The notes under the pieces were generated by a model that worked only from the letters and a program-made list of their open reading frames with translations, searched no databases and was not told the DNA's origin. Shown here one piece after another: positions 12,146-24,849 of a DNA stretch of 64,000 bases; the first letter of the stretch is position 1, and each line of letters begins with the position of its first letter. This DNA is from Oegoconia quadripuncta (Eukaryota > Arthropoda > Insecta > Lepidoptera > Autostichidae): contig OX438751.1 of assembly GCA_949316235.1 (NCBI GenBank), positions 16,740,801 through 16,804,800 of the forward strand, written 5' to 3'. The translations under genes were made by a program, and so were the position numbers.

Positions 12146-12814
12146 AGATGATAATTCAGGTATCTAAAGACAACCAAAACAAATTTTTGTGTATGTAAAA
12201 TTTATTCGAGTAGCAATATAAAACGTATAATTCCTTGGGTTGCAAATACCACGTAGTCTTAATCCTCGAGTTACGTGCCATATCCTGCCGTGTAGTGCCC
12301 CAGTTAGCCGACAATGGAGAGAGCTATTAGAGTCGGCCATGTGTGCTAACCTTGTGTGGCTAACCGACTGACTGAAAAATAAAACAAAAGTTGCTAACAG
12401 CCAGTATCAATACAAACTGGATTCACAAGTGGAATTGTGTCACCGCACCGCACCGCTTGGTCGCGTTAAAAGTTGCAGTCTGACTGTGGCCTATATCGGT
12501 CTAATAAGTACCTAACTATATTGTATAAACATTTGCTCGATAAAAGTTTGTACTTACTGTGCAATTTAAAAGAAATATATTTTGAAATTATAAAATGAGT
12601 GATTTTTATGAGTTCTTTATTACAGAAAATGTAGGGGCAGGCGGGACCCGTCTCCAAATAAAAGTGGAAATGGATGGAAAGTGAAAGTGGAACAAACACA
12701 AATAAAACAAAAGTCTTTTATTTGACACTTAAGCATATTATATCAGATCAGTAGCAGCCCTGACTCCTATACTAAGTCAACCTGTATTTCAGGCGTCTAA
12801 TTTCAGGAAATTTG

Positions 12815-13003
12815 TTTATCCCTCGGGAACTACTCACTTTATCTGCATAACAAATATCCTATGTTTTAATCTAGGGTATGTTCTACCTATATACCAAATT
12901 TCAGCTAAATCCATTCAGCTGTTTCCCCGTGATTAAGCAAAAAACAAATAAACAAACAAACAAACACCCAAACTTTCGTATTTATAATATTAATATTAGT
13001 TAG
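12815..13003 (-). mobile_element. Helitron-like lepidopteran repeat, reversed copy
   Basis: It contains the reverse complement of the family's conserved segments (ACTTTCGTATTTATAATATT and CAAATTTCAGCTAAATCC). It is truncated relative to 11841-12145; its outer boundaries are approximate. Confidence 0.55.
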
Positions 13004-13140
13004 AAGTTAGATTACTTAGATGAAATAGGACCTATTTCAAACAGACTCAATTTGAAATCAGTCTATTGAGTACTAAATCCAGGGCAAATCGACATATAGA
13101 GACGTAAGAGTGGCCTCTAGGTCTAGCAATAAGTATAGGT

Positions 13141-13218
13141 AATATTTATGAGTTATAAATATAGGTAAACTTTGATTTTCTAATCAAAGTTTACCTATAT
13201 TTATAACTCATAAATATT
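13141..13218. repeat. Perfect 37-bp palindrome
   Basis: Arms 13141-13177 and 13182-13218 are perfect reverse complements around a 4-nt loop TTCT. A 31-bp TATG-rich spacer then leads to a second palindrome with the same loop (13250-13285). See findings for a shared template-switch signature with 43344-43474. Confidence 0.95.
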
Positions 13219-13249
13219 CATGTATGAATGTATGTATGTATGTATGTAT

Positions 13250-13285
13250 TCATGAAATCATTGTATTCTTACAATGATTTCATGA
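13250..13285. repeat. Perfect 16-bp palindrome with the same TTCT loop
   Basis: Arms 13250-13265 and 13270-13285 surround TTCT, identical in sequence and strand to the loop of the palindrome at 13141-13218. The spacer between them holds about five TATG repeats. Confidence 0.95.
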
Positions 13286-14844
13286 CACAGAAACAGCGTT
13301 TATAGGTCGCAACGACCTGGGATACATGAGGTGCATAGCTGATAAAACGCACCAATGAACAAGGCATTTACTTCGAGCCCCGAAAGCTCTTATCGGACTG
13401 AGCTACTGGCGCGCTTCCATCCGCAATCTGATTTGCGGCTGTCAGGAGTCTACACCAGAATCCAGAAAATCTCAAATAAATAATTATTTGTTATATATCA
13501 AATTAAGTCAACTCCGTCCGGATTTGCAAACAATTCTAATGAAAATGTTATAAACTTTTTTACCGCATTTACTTCCTTAAATTCGCATACAATCTTATCG
13601 CGTTCACCTCTGTAGTCGTTTAAAATATATCGCAGTGACAGACATTGATAGTTCGAAATTCAAATTTAAATATGGTAAAACCATATTTATTCGATGGAAT
13701 TCCAATCTTACTACCTGTAGTTTTATTGATTCCAAATTCAAAATCACTTTATTTTATGGAGTCCATGTTCGATTTGGTATCGGAAGGTAAAAAAATTTGA
13801 TTGCGTTTTCATACGTAAACAAAAATTTCATCTTTCTGCTTCCGGATCGAATATCGACTGTCGAATCATTTACAATACAGGGGGGATGCTTAACTTTCTG
13901 TCTTCTGTTTGCGGATATATTGGAAACATTTCATACCATTTTTGAGAAAATACATTTAGAGCAAACTTATGCCTTACACGTATGGGTATAGAATTCTGAT
14001 AATATTTAATTACTGTCTATACTTTATATTCTTGACCTCATAAATTAACGTGTTTGTTCAATTTAAAGCTAAAAAAAATAAAGCTTCGATGCAATTTACC
14101 CGTAAAAGTGGCTGCTTCTTGAAAAATACAAATGCAACTTTTGCAGTCTTATCTGATGACGAGAAACTGCCAGTACCGCCAACAATCCCGACGCTGAATC
14201 GGACATATTTTTCCCTCTTTTGCAGAACTACCTCGGACACCGCTCTGATAGAGGCGAGGGAAATTATTTTCGTTTCAACGCATAGCAGTATCAGTTCATA
14301 AAAATTATCAACTGAACAGTTTCTGTGTCAGTTTTTAGATCGCGGCACGTCATTGCTTATTGTGATTACCTTTCTTTGAGGAAAAGTCAGACATAAAACC
14401 GGACATTTATTTCAAAGGCGGCACGTTAAATGAGATAATAAAAGTTTTTACGGCTCGATCACAGGAGATGGCGGTGCGTGGCAGAAACTAGTCTGCTACA
14501 CTTGGACACGTAACGTTTCTGACGTTTACTGCCTCTCCAAATTAGATACTAACTACATAAATTATTAATGTTACTGAAACACTACACCCTACAACACTAT
14601 ATTCCGCTAATGTGAATGTAATGAGTAAGAACAGCGTCACGGTTGATTTGTGATATGTAAATAAATATTTATGTGATGATGCGAACACAGATCACGAATT
14701 ATGTAGGTACTTAGTTATTGATACGGTGTATCCCGTAAATATGCAGGTGATCCTATGACCCCTCACGCCTTGTCCTTAATCTTCTTCTTAGCGAGTCGAT
14801 GGCAAAAACATCAAATTCTTGACCTTAGTGAACCGTTAGGGTTA
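13286..14844. other. Gene-free stretch
   Basis: No gene called. Open frames on both strands at 14050-14301 overlap each other and lack recognisable domains. Residues 14785-14822 (GCGAGTCGATGGC...) recur at 63895-63926 and are probably LINE debris. Confidence 0.35.
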
Positions 14845-15185
14845 TTTTTTTTTATGCACGAGGGGTTCGTATTTAACCTCAATCACACCTGATGTTAAGT
14901 GAAAATGACGTCGAAGGTGGAAGCGTACTGACCCGCAAACCCCAACCCCAACACATTTGGGGGACTGGCTATCTTATCTCTGACAACCGGAACACAACAA
15001 TGCTATTAACATTACTGCTTGGCGGCAGATTTAAATAAGATGGTAGTAGCTCGCTAGGCGAACATTTAAAATGCCCTACCACCAACTAAACCCAGTACTT
15101 AAACATGTACCCCGCTGGGAATCGAACTCGCGACCTCCGAATCATAAACCCAATGTTGTTTACATTGAGCCACGGAGGCGGTATT
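14845..15185 (-). repeat. tRNA-derived SINE, family 1, reversed near-complete copy
   Basis: Reverse complement of the family at 6043. The tRNA-like head lies at the right end (GGGAATCGAACTCGCGACC on the + strand, the complement of a B box; GAGCCACGGAGGCGG at the terminus). The body contains TGATGTTAAGTGAAAATGA and GGGACTGGCTATCTTATCTC. Confidence 0.75.
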
Positions 15186-16339
15186 TTAAATATTTTCGAT
15201 TAAGTTTGCCTCAATCTTTTTGCGATCCAAATACGAGTAGCATTAACTTTTTTTCTCCGTAAGAAAAACAATGAACATAAATATCATTTCAGAAACGAGA
15301 TGTATTGTGTGTAATATTTTATTAAATGGTGGATCACGCAAGCTCGTATATTATCTACATCACAGTGTGACAACATAGATGAAAACTTATAGAAAGAACT
15401 CGAATTTGAAAAATACGGTTTAATTGATACGAATAACCTTTGATGTGCAATCGTTAATAAGTTACCAGAGGATTTTATACAAAAATCAGTATGGAAAATT
15501 ACTTCATTTCTAGTTGTAATATTATAATGTTTCGTATATCTGTTAGGTGTTTATGTACATAAATAAAATGCAATCTATTTCTCTATAATCTAAACCAGAA
15601 AGCCAATTTCTTGCTTCATATATTTGCTTCAGTAATTGTGACTTGTTTAATATTAAATTTCTTTCTATCTTCTACACTCGCTATGTATATCTGTGTGCGA
15701 GTAATGCAGTATTTGTCGCAGTAGTTTCAGTTTTATATATAAGCCTCACTGAGCCATATTTAAGGTTGATTTTACGGTGTAGAGCAGTGTTACATTTGTA
15801 ACTAAATAGTTTCTGAAATATTTTTACGGTTGAGCGCTGTGCTCTGATTAATGTTTAATATGTGAGTTTTTACAGAGTATCTCCAACATTTAATGCAGTA
15901 ACTCAGAACTGATTCGCGTAGTAGAATTAAAGCTAGTCTCGGTGTTTCTTTAGTTGCACCATTGCGCAGTAACCTCAATAGCTTTCAGAGAAAAGTAATA
16001 TGTCTAACGGCGCATTACATGTACTATGTAAATTATAATAGTTTTTCTTGAGTAATTATTAATTTCATGTTATTGTGATTGTTCATAATCTGTTTAATTT
16101 CGAGTTAAATAAACTCAATTGATTGTTTTCACTTAGCATGGAGAGGGCAGTCGTCCTCGTGACGTCACATGATCGTAAATGACGGTAGGTATTAAGGGTT
16201 GTCGAACATTTACAGTAGGGACCGGTAACGCTGAAAAAATAATAAATATCCTTAGACATACACACAGCGCCATCAAGTTCCACAGTATGCAACTATAGGC
16301 TTGTGTTGTGGATACCAGATAGTTGATATACTATATAAA
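15186..16339. other. Gene-free stretch
   Basis: AT-rich, with no recognised coding, RNA or repeat structure. Confidence 0.35.
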
Positions 16340-16506
16340 TACATATTTTTTTTGTAAATAAATACTTATTATAAATGAAAACATCCATAACTCGGGTACA
16401 CATGTCCGTATTTATTACACAAACATATGCCCCTAGCGGGATTCGAACCCGCAACCATTTGGTATAGTGGTCAGAGTTGCCAACCACTACACCAAACAGG
16501 TCGTCA
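16340..16506 (-). repeat. tRNA-derived SINE, family 2
   Basis: Read on the minus strand it begins GACCTGTTTGGTGTAGTGG (A box) and contains GGTTCGAATCCCGCTAGGGG (B box), then a tail with CGGACATGTGTACCCGAG. The same subfamily lies forward at 28352-28618. The anticodon arm is not tRNA-like, so this is not a tRNA gene. Confidence 0.75.
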
Positions 16507-19257
16507 AAATCGGCAAATGTTCCTGACAAATAAAAAAAAAGATGGTCGTCCACTCGCAAATCCACATTACCTCTTTGCCACAGTGCTACTATATTAGTTG
16601 CCAGTATTATTGTAGTGGTGATTGTACTGACCTATTAATTATTATCTATCAAAACACACTTGAGAAATAATTGCGTCCATTTTTTTATAGGTTCAGCATG
16701 TGTCGGAAACACGGATACAAGCATGCATTCTGACATGGATCATCTTTTTGCTAACAGTGTCTGTACCTACGCTCTAATTGAAAATAGAGCTTATACCTAT
16801 ATTTAAAATAGTTAAAGATGATGTTATAATGGCACTGACAGGCTAACTCCAGAAAAAATCATCCCAAAGTAAATTTTTAATGTAGAAAAAATTGTTTTAG
16901 GTAGTGAATAGATAAACGCAGGCATTGTGCTTTACGTGGGGTAGACATCAAAAGGCATATATCAAAGATGAGTGCCACTAGAGTTGGTAGTGCTACCATT
17001 GAGGGTTTCGTCAGAGAGCCACCCTTCGACATACAAGGGTGCGGGAAGTTCAAATTTTACAAGCGATCCCACTTCACTGCTTTGCAAAAGTCGAAAAAGT
17101 GAAGCTCATTTTTGCATTGTGCTACGCGTCTGCTGTGAAACCAACCACCGACACAGACATGAAGCCTTCTTTAGCTAAATCTGCATAAATACAGGGCGTG
17201 CTACTTTCTGACCAGCTCTACACGTGAAATTTTAATAAACCGCATTACTGATGTGTATATCTTATTTATCTAGGTCCTACTACTCGTATAACTTAACTAC
17301 ATACCTATCTTATCTTGACGATGCTCAAATATTTCTCATTATGTTTGTAAAAACAAATGTTTACTCAGTATTTTGTAGCTTTAGACTCGTAATAGTATTA
17401 CGTTTTTACACATGTGTTAAGTAAGAATTCTGATATTTTTCCACTCTCTTAAAATCATCCAATCGACAAAGTCATTCTATATGTCTTAAATCATTTGTAC
17501 GAAAACATTACGATCACGGGTAATTGAGTAGTTAGTAACTACACAGTATTCACCCTTTGTATAAAACATTCTAGAAATTGACTTGTGCAAACTTCGTGTT
17601 ACTAGTTTTAATTTATTAATTATAAATACCAACAATGTCTTTATTTATATACATAATATACTGCACCTGATAGCGCATTTCAATCATTAATTTCAAACCT
17701 CTTATGTGAATTAACGGTAAAAGGAAGAAGGTAATCTTATTTTAGTTAATGAAAGCGGGATACACGGAAGTGACCACATAAATTCTCACAAGTGAATATC
17801 TAAGTGATATATTGCATTCGAAGAACATTAGTAGGGTAGGTGGGCGAATGGAAAATGTAAATGTATTCACAATAACTGCTTGAATAGTTAGTAAAAGTTT
17901 CTCATTTATATTGTTTATAAATACAATAACAAGCAGCCAACATTAAGTAAACTACGTAGTTTGAACCGAATTTATGATGGTAACAAGATTAATTGAATAT
18001 AACAACGTTCGTACTACTCGCCATTACTATTTAAGTAGGAATGTTTGGAAATTATTGGATGGCTTTAAATAAGGGCTCGTGTTGAATAAATGAAAGGACA
18101 TGAGAGCCCCGATGGGGGCAAAAAATGCGGAACTCGGACAATTCAGTGTGAATAATAAACGAAGAATTTCCACCAAAAGTCTAAGTTAAGGAAGTGGGGC
18201 TGACAGGGCGGAGGGTCCCATTAGACCAACCGGAATATGAAATATATCAATTAAACTCCCCCAAACTTCCATGAAATATACGTGGTGATAATTGAGTAAC
18301 ACCGCAATACTAAACAACCCTTTATAATAACCGATATGCTTACAGTAATAACAAACACTCCTATTGTAAGGAGCCTTGGAAAAGACTGTACCAGCACAGA
18401 CAAAAAAATTCTAAATGTATAATGTGTATGAATGTAAATGTAAAATGTTGGAATTTTTACAGGGGCAAGTTTTTATTACACTTTTTTTCAAACAAATTGT
18501 TTATTTATCAATTTCCAATGTATTAAACTAAATAAGAAATATATTATGAATTTTTAGATTTTTCCAATTGGAATTGGAATTGGAATATTTTATATCTCTA
18601 ATTGGCTTTCAGTTTTTTAGTTTAAGTGATAATTTGAAAAACAGCTGTTGGTTTTCCCAAGAAAATGAAATAAAATAATTAGTCCGTGCTCATATTATTA
18701 GGGAAATTGAGTGTAGGTAGCAATTGAGAATCAATTTTTTTTGTTGTATTCTTCCTTTGTTTCTATAGTTACGAAACAATTTCAAGTGATGTGAAATGAA
18801 CAAACTGGAGAAAACGTGTTGAATCCACAAACTGTGTACCTTCAAAATGTTAATGGACAGATGAAAACAAAACACTAAATTGGTACCAACGCTACCATAA
18901 ACCCTTCCGATACAGATCAAGTTGTTTTGAAATCGCCAACAAAAGAAAGTTTCTCTGTGAAAGCAGAAGCGTGCAAATAAATCGCGTCTCGGAAACAATG
19001 TACGCATTGTTCCTTGTAAATTGGCTGAAATAACTTACACATGGGACTCTAGTGACCGAAAATAGACATTATTTTAAAGTTGCTTTCGTATTTTTAACTC
19101 CAAATGGATATGCCTCAAAAATTAAGATATAAATATTCTATGAAGGCCTTAATAAAATCAGATAGAACTTAAAATTATTTATTAAATTCACTAAAACATA
19201 CTTGTCACTAACTAAAAATATAACTATAATTTGTAAATTTAGGTTCTGAGAGACAAT
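16507..19257. other. Gene-free stretch
   Basis: No supported exons; long AT-rich DNA. Frames at 16972-17178 and 18690-19007 are below what I would call, with no domain or splice evidence. Confidence 0.35.
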
Positions 19258-19447
19258 TACATCATTTTGTAAAGGAAACCGGTTATATAAAACGCTATAC
19301 ATTCGAAACAGAGTAAAAGATTTTCATCAACCATGGCTGAGAACCATCTAGCGAACACCAGCTTTCGAAAATAAAAAAACCGGTTTTCCAATCGGTTTAG
19401 CCGTTTTGCACTGTAATACCACAGACACACAGAGACCCATAGTTCCA
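19258..19447 (+). repeat. Interspersed repeat, family 'GAACACCAGCTTTCG'
   Basis: It shares segments (CATGGCTGA, CCAGCTTTCGAAAATA, AATCGGTTTAGCCGTTTTGC, then CACAGACAC) with copies at 20043-20235 and, reversed, at 25700-25870. The element class is not determined. Open frames here are not genes. Confidence 0.55.
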
Positions 19448-19847
19448 TAGATTTATATCACATATATAGAACTTATACCACCTCTCTTTTTGATTCGAAC
19501 AACGCTTGACGTTACTGTAAATTGTCTGATAATAAATTCGTATAATGGCGCTACTTCATCTTTGAGTTGCGAAAAACGAAGGTACTTATGTCGTTCGTAA
19601 TTGATGAGTGTCATTTTCTACTGAACAGCGCTCGTCAGTTGTTAATGAATTGAGAGTTCAATTAAACTTTAATTAAAAACAAAGCACAATACTTTATTTA
19701 ACGGATTATAAAGGTTAAAATAAAATACTAAGAATAAAACAAAAGCGAAAGAAACCTTGGGCAAGAGCGAGTCGAAACTCGAGATGAATGTTTCGTATAT
19801 TATCAGTTGTTTCCCTGCAGAGTTTTAAAAGAATCGTAATCAAATAC

Positions 19848-20000
19848 CTTTTTTATGCATAACCGGTTAGCACTTGACCTCAATCACGCCTGATATTAAG
19901 TGAAGATGAGGCCGAAGGTGGAAACGTACACTGACCCGGAAATTCCATCTTATTTCGGGGACTGGCTATATTATCTCTGACAACCGACAATATACGTACA
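19848..20000 (-). repeat. SINE family 1 tail fragment
   Basis: It matches the reversed SINE body at 14845 (CTTGACCTCAATCACGCC, TGATATTAAGTGAAGATG, GGGGACTGGCTATATTATC) but lacks the tRNA-like head. Confidence 0.65.
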
Positions 20001-20042
20001 AATTTTGACAATGACATTAAATTCTAGAAAAACTCCGGAAGG

Positions 20043-20235
20043 CTAATGATACCACCAAAAAACTGTGTTAACAGTTAAATATCTTCAAAACGGCTTTACC
20101 GATTTACATCAAACATGGCTGATAACCTGTCCTATCATTTGTCTTTAATATTAAAAAAAACCGAATTCAAATCGGTTCACCAAACTGTGATACCTCCGCA
20201 CAAAGACTGGACACATACACACACACACAATGCCG
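20043..20235 (+). repeat. Interspersed repeat, second copy of the 19258 family
   Basis: It shows the same order of motifs as 19258-19447 (AAACGGCTTTACCG, CATGGCTGATAACC, AAATCGGTTCACCAAACTG) and ends in an AC-rich microsatellite. Confidence 0.5.
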
Positions 20236-21239
20236 TCAAATATCTACATAACACCCGTCGTTTTTCGTCAAGGGTTAAAAATGACGTAGGCAATGCAGCT
20301 TTTAAAGATAATCGTAATTATTTCTGCCTAACTATAGTTTCAAGTAAATATTTCTAAACGATAAAGTTTGTTTCTTTCTTCCTTAAGTGAAAAAGAAACA
20401 TGGTAATTATGACATACCCTCTCTCAGTGACAGGAAGGCTGTGCCCCAATAATAGAGACGTGTAAGGGTGTCCTTCCATCTACACCTCATTTCAAATGTT
20501 TGGGAGATTTTTCTGAATTTTCTATGCCGAGAGATAAGCAATTTCGAAGTGTTTACGAAAGCCAGGTTATAAAACGTTATTTATTTATTTTATTTATAAT
20601 TTATTGCACACGAGTACACATAAAGGTCAAATACATACTAGATATAGGATGTACAAAAGGCACTACCTTATCTCTAAGAAGAGATTTCTTCCAGCAAGAC
20701 CCTGCAAATGTGAAGGAAAACATGTTCGATAGGATAGACATACATACGTTACACAAAGTAAACATTACATATATTTCTGAAATCGTGTTCTATTTTACGA
20801 CGACCGCGACCCCTAAATTTTAATTTAAGTATTATAACTACACGTGTTTGTCGTCATCTACAACTATACATACGAAAAAATTATCTACGTCAAATACTTT
20901 CTGAAATAAATGGTGTACAGATACCGCTGTGATTCCATAAGCGTTCCGTTTTCAATTTTTGAACGAAACACTAAAAATTCCTGAATAATTTTGATAGAGA
21001 GGCAAATTTCAATACTAAATAATGCTTTGTTATATATTGATTAAACCAGAACAATAACTGAGCCTGCGGCGGCGTGGCCTAGATACAACACAGGTGACCT
21101 GGCATGAAAGCCTGTTAACACTATAGACCCAGAATGTTTAGAGGTAATCTATTGTAGATATCTTAAGCTGCCTATAACTACAAGGAGCTTAGATTTATGG
21201 TATAAGCTTTACAGAGTCAAGCTTACTTAGTTTAGGGTC
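20236..21239. other. Gene-free stretch
   Basis: A LINE-like 3' tail motif (TTATTGCACACGAGTACAC) at about 20600 resembles one at 37805-37830. Nothing else is recognised; the open frame at 20500-20823 crosses that repeat and is not called. Confidence 0.35.
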
Positions 21240-21445
21240 CTAAAATTTTTATTGGCGACAATGTTAAAGGCTTATTCAAATAGATATTCAGATTGAACAA
21301 AGAGTACAGCCGATTCATAATGGGTGTGTTTACTGTACACTGGGATGCTAGGGACCTCTTATTTAAGATGGGCTTAGTAGAAAATTCAGCCTGCAGAGCG
21401 TGCAACACAGAAAGGGAATCGATGAAGGACATAAGAATAGATTAG
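21240..21445 (+). pseudogene. Non-LTR retrotransposon (LINE) ORF2 C-terminal remnant
   Basis: A + frame encodes SRFIMGVFTVHWDARDLLFK followed by MGLVENSACRACNTE. This matches the pattern at the C-terminal end of jockey/R1/TRAS-type ORF2 proteins (a 'GHxxxRxxLxxMGLVxxxxCRxC' zinc-binding segment). An in-frame TAG at 21281 and the lack of RT sequence upstream show it is a fragment. Confidence 0.6.
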
Positions 21446-22440
21446 AATAGCTTAGGGTCCGGAATTTTCGTAGTGTTTTTGAAGTGTTATAGGGACTTCA
21501 CATTATTTGACTTTCGATATTATTTCTCCACTCGTGTCTCGTGTGAATAAAAACAATTTTAAATAAGTATACGAAATAAAGTTTCAGAAAGATATCTAAA
21601 TAATTTAGTTGTTTTTGAAGAACTATTTACGGGCTTATATATTTCGCTGGCACTATTTATGCCCAATTTTTTGGGATATAAATTATAATCATAGGTCAAG
21701 TAGTCTCCGCGTATGAGAATGAGGATTCCAGCAACACATGACCAGAATGGTCTCTTAAAATATTGAATAACTCTTAAAGTACAAGTGGCACTTTTTTTCC
21801 TTTGTGCACTATTTGGCGCTATTTCGGCACAGTTTTTTAACATATCAAAATAGCTGAATTACACTGTGTGAATACTAGCATTACGCATGTCTTCCATCAC
21901 AGATCCAAGGGGTCGTCCAATACTTTTACATGAGAATGAGCAATAGATTAATTACCAGTAAAAGTTGCGTACAAGTAATGACAATTTGCTAACAATCTAT
22001 TTTGTTTGATGGCGATAAAATCGGAAGTCGATAAATGTGAAATTTCTTTTGAGTATTTAAAGTTTATAAATATTTAGAATGTTATTTGATTAGATATTAG
22101 TAAAATATATAATTTATACAGGTTGGAAAATGAAAACGGTAACGCAGGTTGTTTTCTTAGTTAGACAACTTTATTTTGCATCGAAGTTACAACTATAAAA
22201 CTTATAACCATATAACTTTATAAAATTTTGTGCCATTTCTGTGCCTGATTTTTATAATTCTTGATCAATCTTATAAATGCAACAAACTTATAATGTACTA
22301 ATTAGGTAATCTGCGATATATTATGATGTTGTGGTTGAAAATTATAGGTGCTTATCTGAAAAATGTTTGTATGCCATATTTATTTATCAATACATATAAT
22401 CCAAACGATTGGATTTACAAATTGTAAAAATAATAAATAC
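21446..22440. other. Gene-free stretch
   Basis: AT-rich. It lies immediately downstream, in minus-strand sense, of the exon candidate at 22441-22492. No further exon was recognised. Confidence 0.35.
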
Positions 22441-22492
22441 CTTTTGATATCTGCAACTGGTTTTATAGCTCCGAAGCGGAATAGGCCATAAT
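22441..22492 (-). CDS. Candidate internal exon of an unidentified minus-strand gene
   Basis: On the minus strand, acceptor CTTTTTGTTTCAG precedes a 52-nt exon open in the frame YGLFRFGAIKPVADIK, ending AAAAG|GTATTT. It starts in phase 1 and ends in phase 2. Its entry phase fits the exit phase of the antisense candidate at 46784-46920, which would create an aspartate codon at the join. Both ends have plausible signals. The family is not recognised. Confidence 0.45.
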
Positions 22493-23224
22493 CTGAAACA
22501 AAAAGAAATATTTAAGCGTAATTTTTTGGGGATGCATGATGTATAGTGTTGAGTACATTAAGGTGTCCCTTATAGCTTGCGCGTATTATGTATTATTTTT
22601 GCCTAATTAACATGTGTGCAGTATTCCATAAAAACATTTTGTTCAGGGCCAGACAAAGTATCAGTGCAAAGTGAGCTGCAGTGTTCTGAATAAAGCACAA
22701 AGTGATTGTTATTAATTAACCATACAGTAGTTACACCTATGTTAGTTTCGAACACGTTTCCACAAGGGATACAACTTTAAATAATGTTTCAAATAATATT
22801 AAGTGGGGCTAATAGTTTTAACTGAGGCCTATGCAACAATTTAGTTTAGTAAAAGACAAACTAAAAGTAATAAAGTCAAAACTGGCAGCCGTAAGTGCTT
22901 AGGGTTAATCTCCCTTTATAATTTGACGAGGGTTCCCTTAGTTAAATTTTATACGTATTTTGTATCTACTATTGCAAGAGCCGACGACTTTGGGTCCATT
23001 TAGTTTGGTCTTCATTCGCATTATTTCGCTCGTAACTTAAAAACCTGGCGAATAAAAATTATATCTAGAACGTAGTAAAACAATTTTATTATCTTTTCAT
23101 ATAAGAGTAACTTAATTAAAGCACTGAGTAATTAAATAATACAATTTAATTTTCTATCTATTTTAAAGAAAGAATGAATGGAAGCCGTGATCTGTCTATG
23201 GTTTCAAAGACTCCATTGGCTAAT
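22493..23224. other. Gene-free stretch
   Basis: Nothing recognised beyond AT-rich DNA. Confidence 0.35.
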
Positions 23225-23545
23225 ATCGGCACGCTAAGGATCGCTCCACGTCTAAAGTCGCCCCGACCCTTCGCTTGGGCGGCCCCTGCTTGACTCCTCA
23301 TGAGTACAGCTGTGACCATGCAGTGCCGCAACTCGGCCACCACGGCCTGTCGTGCTGCAAGAGCACCGGGCGTTTTCCGCCGGACTTTTACCACGGCTGG
23401 GTCTGCCGCAATACTGGAACCTAATGGACTATGCTGGTTTCAGTGGAGATCATCTTTTGCTCCGTTTGGCGTAGAAACGCTTGGGCCGTGGGGACTAGGT
23501 ACACACGCTATTTTTATAGAGTTATCTGAGGGGTCTGGTTGATCC
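23225..23545. other. GC-rich island with overlapping open frames
   Basis: A GC-rich block inside AT-rich DNA stays open on both strands: minus 23158-23394 (VRRKTPGALAARQAVVAELR) and plus 23300-23542. No splice sites or recognisable domains allow a choice between strands. It could be a decayed gene, a retroelement piece or a regulatory CpG island. Confidence 0.35.
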
Positions 23546-24124
23546 ATCGCACGATTGGAGGGTTTGCTAATACTTTGGTTGGATAATCAGTCTTGCTATA
23601 CAACGAGGCAATGCGGTCAACCGTAGCTAGCTATTTAATTGTGTCTTTCTTATAACAATATGTAAATTATTATTCCCACAGCATGTAATGATATATAAAC
23701 AATATACCTAAGTTTAAAAAAATGTAAAAGACGTCATTTTGGAAAATTTGAATTTCTGTCGTTACGCATTCGAATCTCAAAATAGTTATCCTTATTCCCA
23801 ACAATTTATTAATATCATACGGGTCATTACCATTACGTGTACAGTTTGTAGCTGCATATTCTTATAAGACGTCATCGACCATACGGGCTGACAGCGTTGC
23901 AATTTCTATGTTGTTTTTCACCTTTCCAGAAATTCTACATGAACATTAAAATCGCTGGCACGATCAAACTGTAGTTATGATAATTGTAATTAATTTTTGG
24001 TTATTTTACTAATCAACAATTTGCGGCCGTCGCAATATCTGCATAACGCCGCGTATTGACAACAATCAAGTAAGAAGCAGATTAATAAATAATACGGTTT
24101 CTCCGCGCCAGTAAGAAATAAATG

Positions 24125-24312
24125 AATATTTCGGACAGTTACACCAGTAGCTAGTCCCAAACTGAGCAAAGTTTGTACCTATTATGGATACTAGACAACG
24201 GATAAACATACATAAATATTTCTATAAACATCCATGACTCGGGAATAAATGTTCATATTCGTAACACAAACATTTACCTTTCGCGGGATTCGAACCCGCA
24301 ACCGTTGGTTTC
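24125..24312 (-). repeat. tRNA-derived SINE, family 2b, head-truncated copy
   Basis: It matches 51730-51957 closely (TTTCGGACAGTTACACC, CATCCATGACTCGGGAATAAA, GCGGGATTCGAACCCGCAACC). The A-box end is lost after GTTGGTTTCGC. Confidence 0.7.
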
Positions 24313-24755
24313 GCATATATTCTTTATTTTTTTTCTAGATATTTCGTAAAATATGTGAAATTTTTCTCGACAATGACAGAAATTATAGGGTCGGTGCCCT
24401 CTTAACTTTTCCTTTCGTCTTCTCTTAAAACGTGTTATTTTCTAAATGGAAGTAATATTTTTTACTATTAAAAAATCCTAAAGTTGTGAACTCACGACGG
24501 CCACTGTAAACCGATCAACATAAACAAACAGCCGTTTTAACTTTCAACATTCGGGCGTATCATGAAAAAGGAGGGCAAAGCTCAACGACATGCCTATATT
24601 GAAGCAGAGTAAGCGAGGGCCAAATTAGCATTTCAGAGACGCGTGACAAAATGCCTTCGTCTACTTAATGAACAGAGAACATCGTGATTAAACGCCTTTA
24701 CAGACATATAGCAGTAACCTGAGTAGGGACGAGGCGAGACATTACCCAATTTTAG

Positions 24756-24849
24756 CAATTACCTACGTGCACTTGAGGTCTCTGCGTCTGCTTATTGATG
24801 AGGCGACACGGCACTCACAGGTGGCATATCAACGTAACACACCTGGCAG
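24756..24849 (+). CDS. Weak exon candidate
   Basis: Acceptor CCCAATTTTAG precedes a frame beginning ITYVHLRSLRLLIDEATRHS, ending at a strong donor GGCAG|GTAAAT. Length is 94 nt, entry phase 1, exit phase 2. No partner exon and no family recognised, so this may be chance. Confidence 0.22.

Noticed and set aside
13219..13249. CRISPR-like short repeat array
   Set aside because: It is a TATG microsatellite between two palindromes; there are no spacers, and the genome is eukaryotic.
14050..14301. Overlapping 83-aa and 60-aa frames on opposite strands
   Set aside because: They shadow each other and show neither domains nor splice signals.
16430..16506. Possible tRNA gene
   Set aside because: A and B boxes are present, but the arms do not form a full cloverleaf and the unit recurs with a common body and tail, so it is a SINE head.
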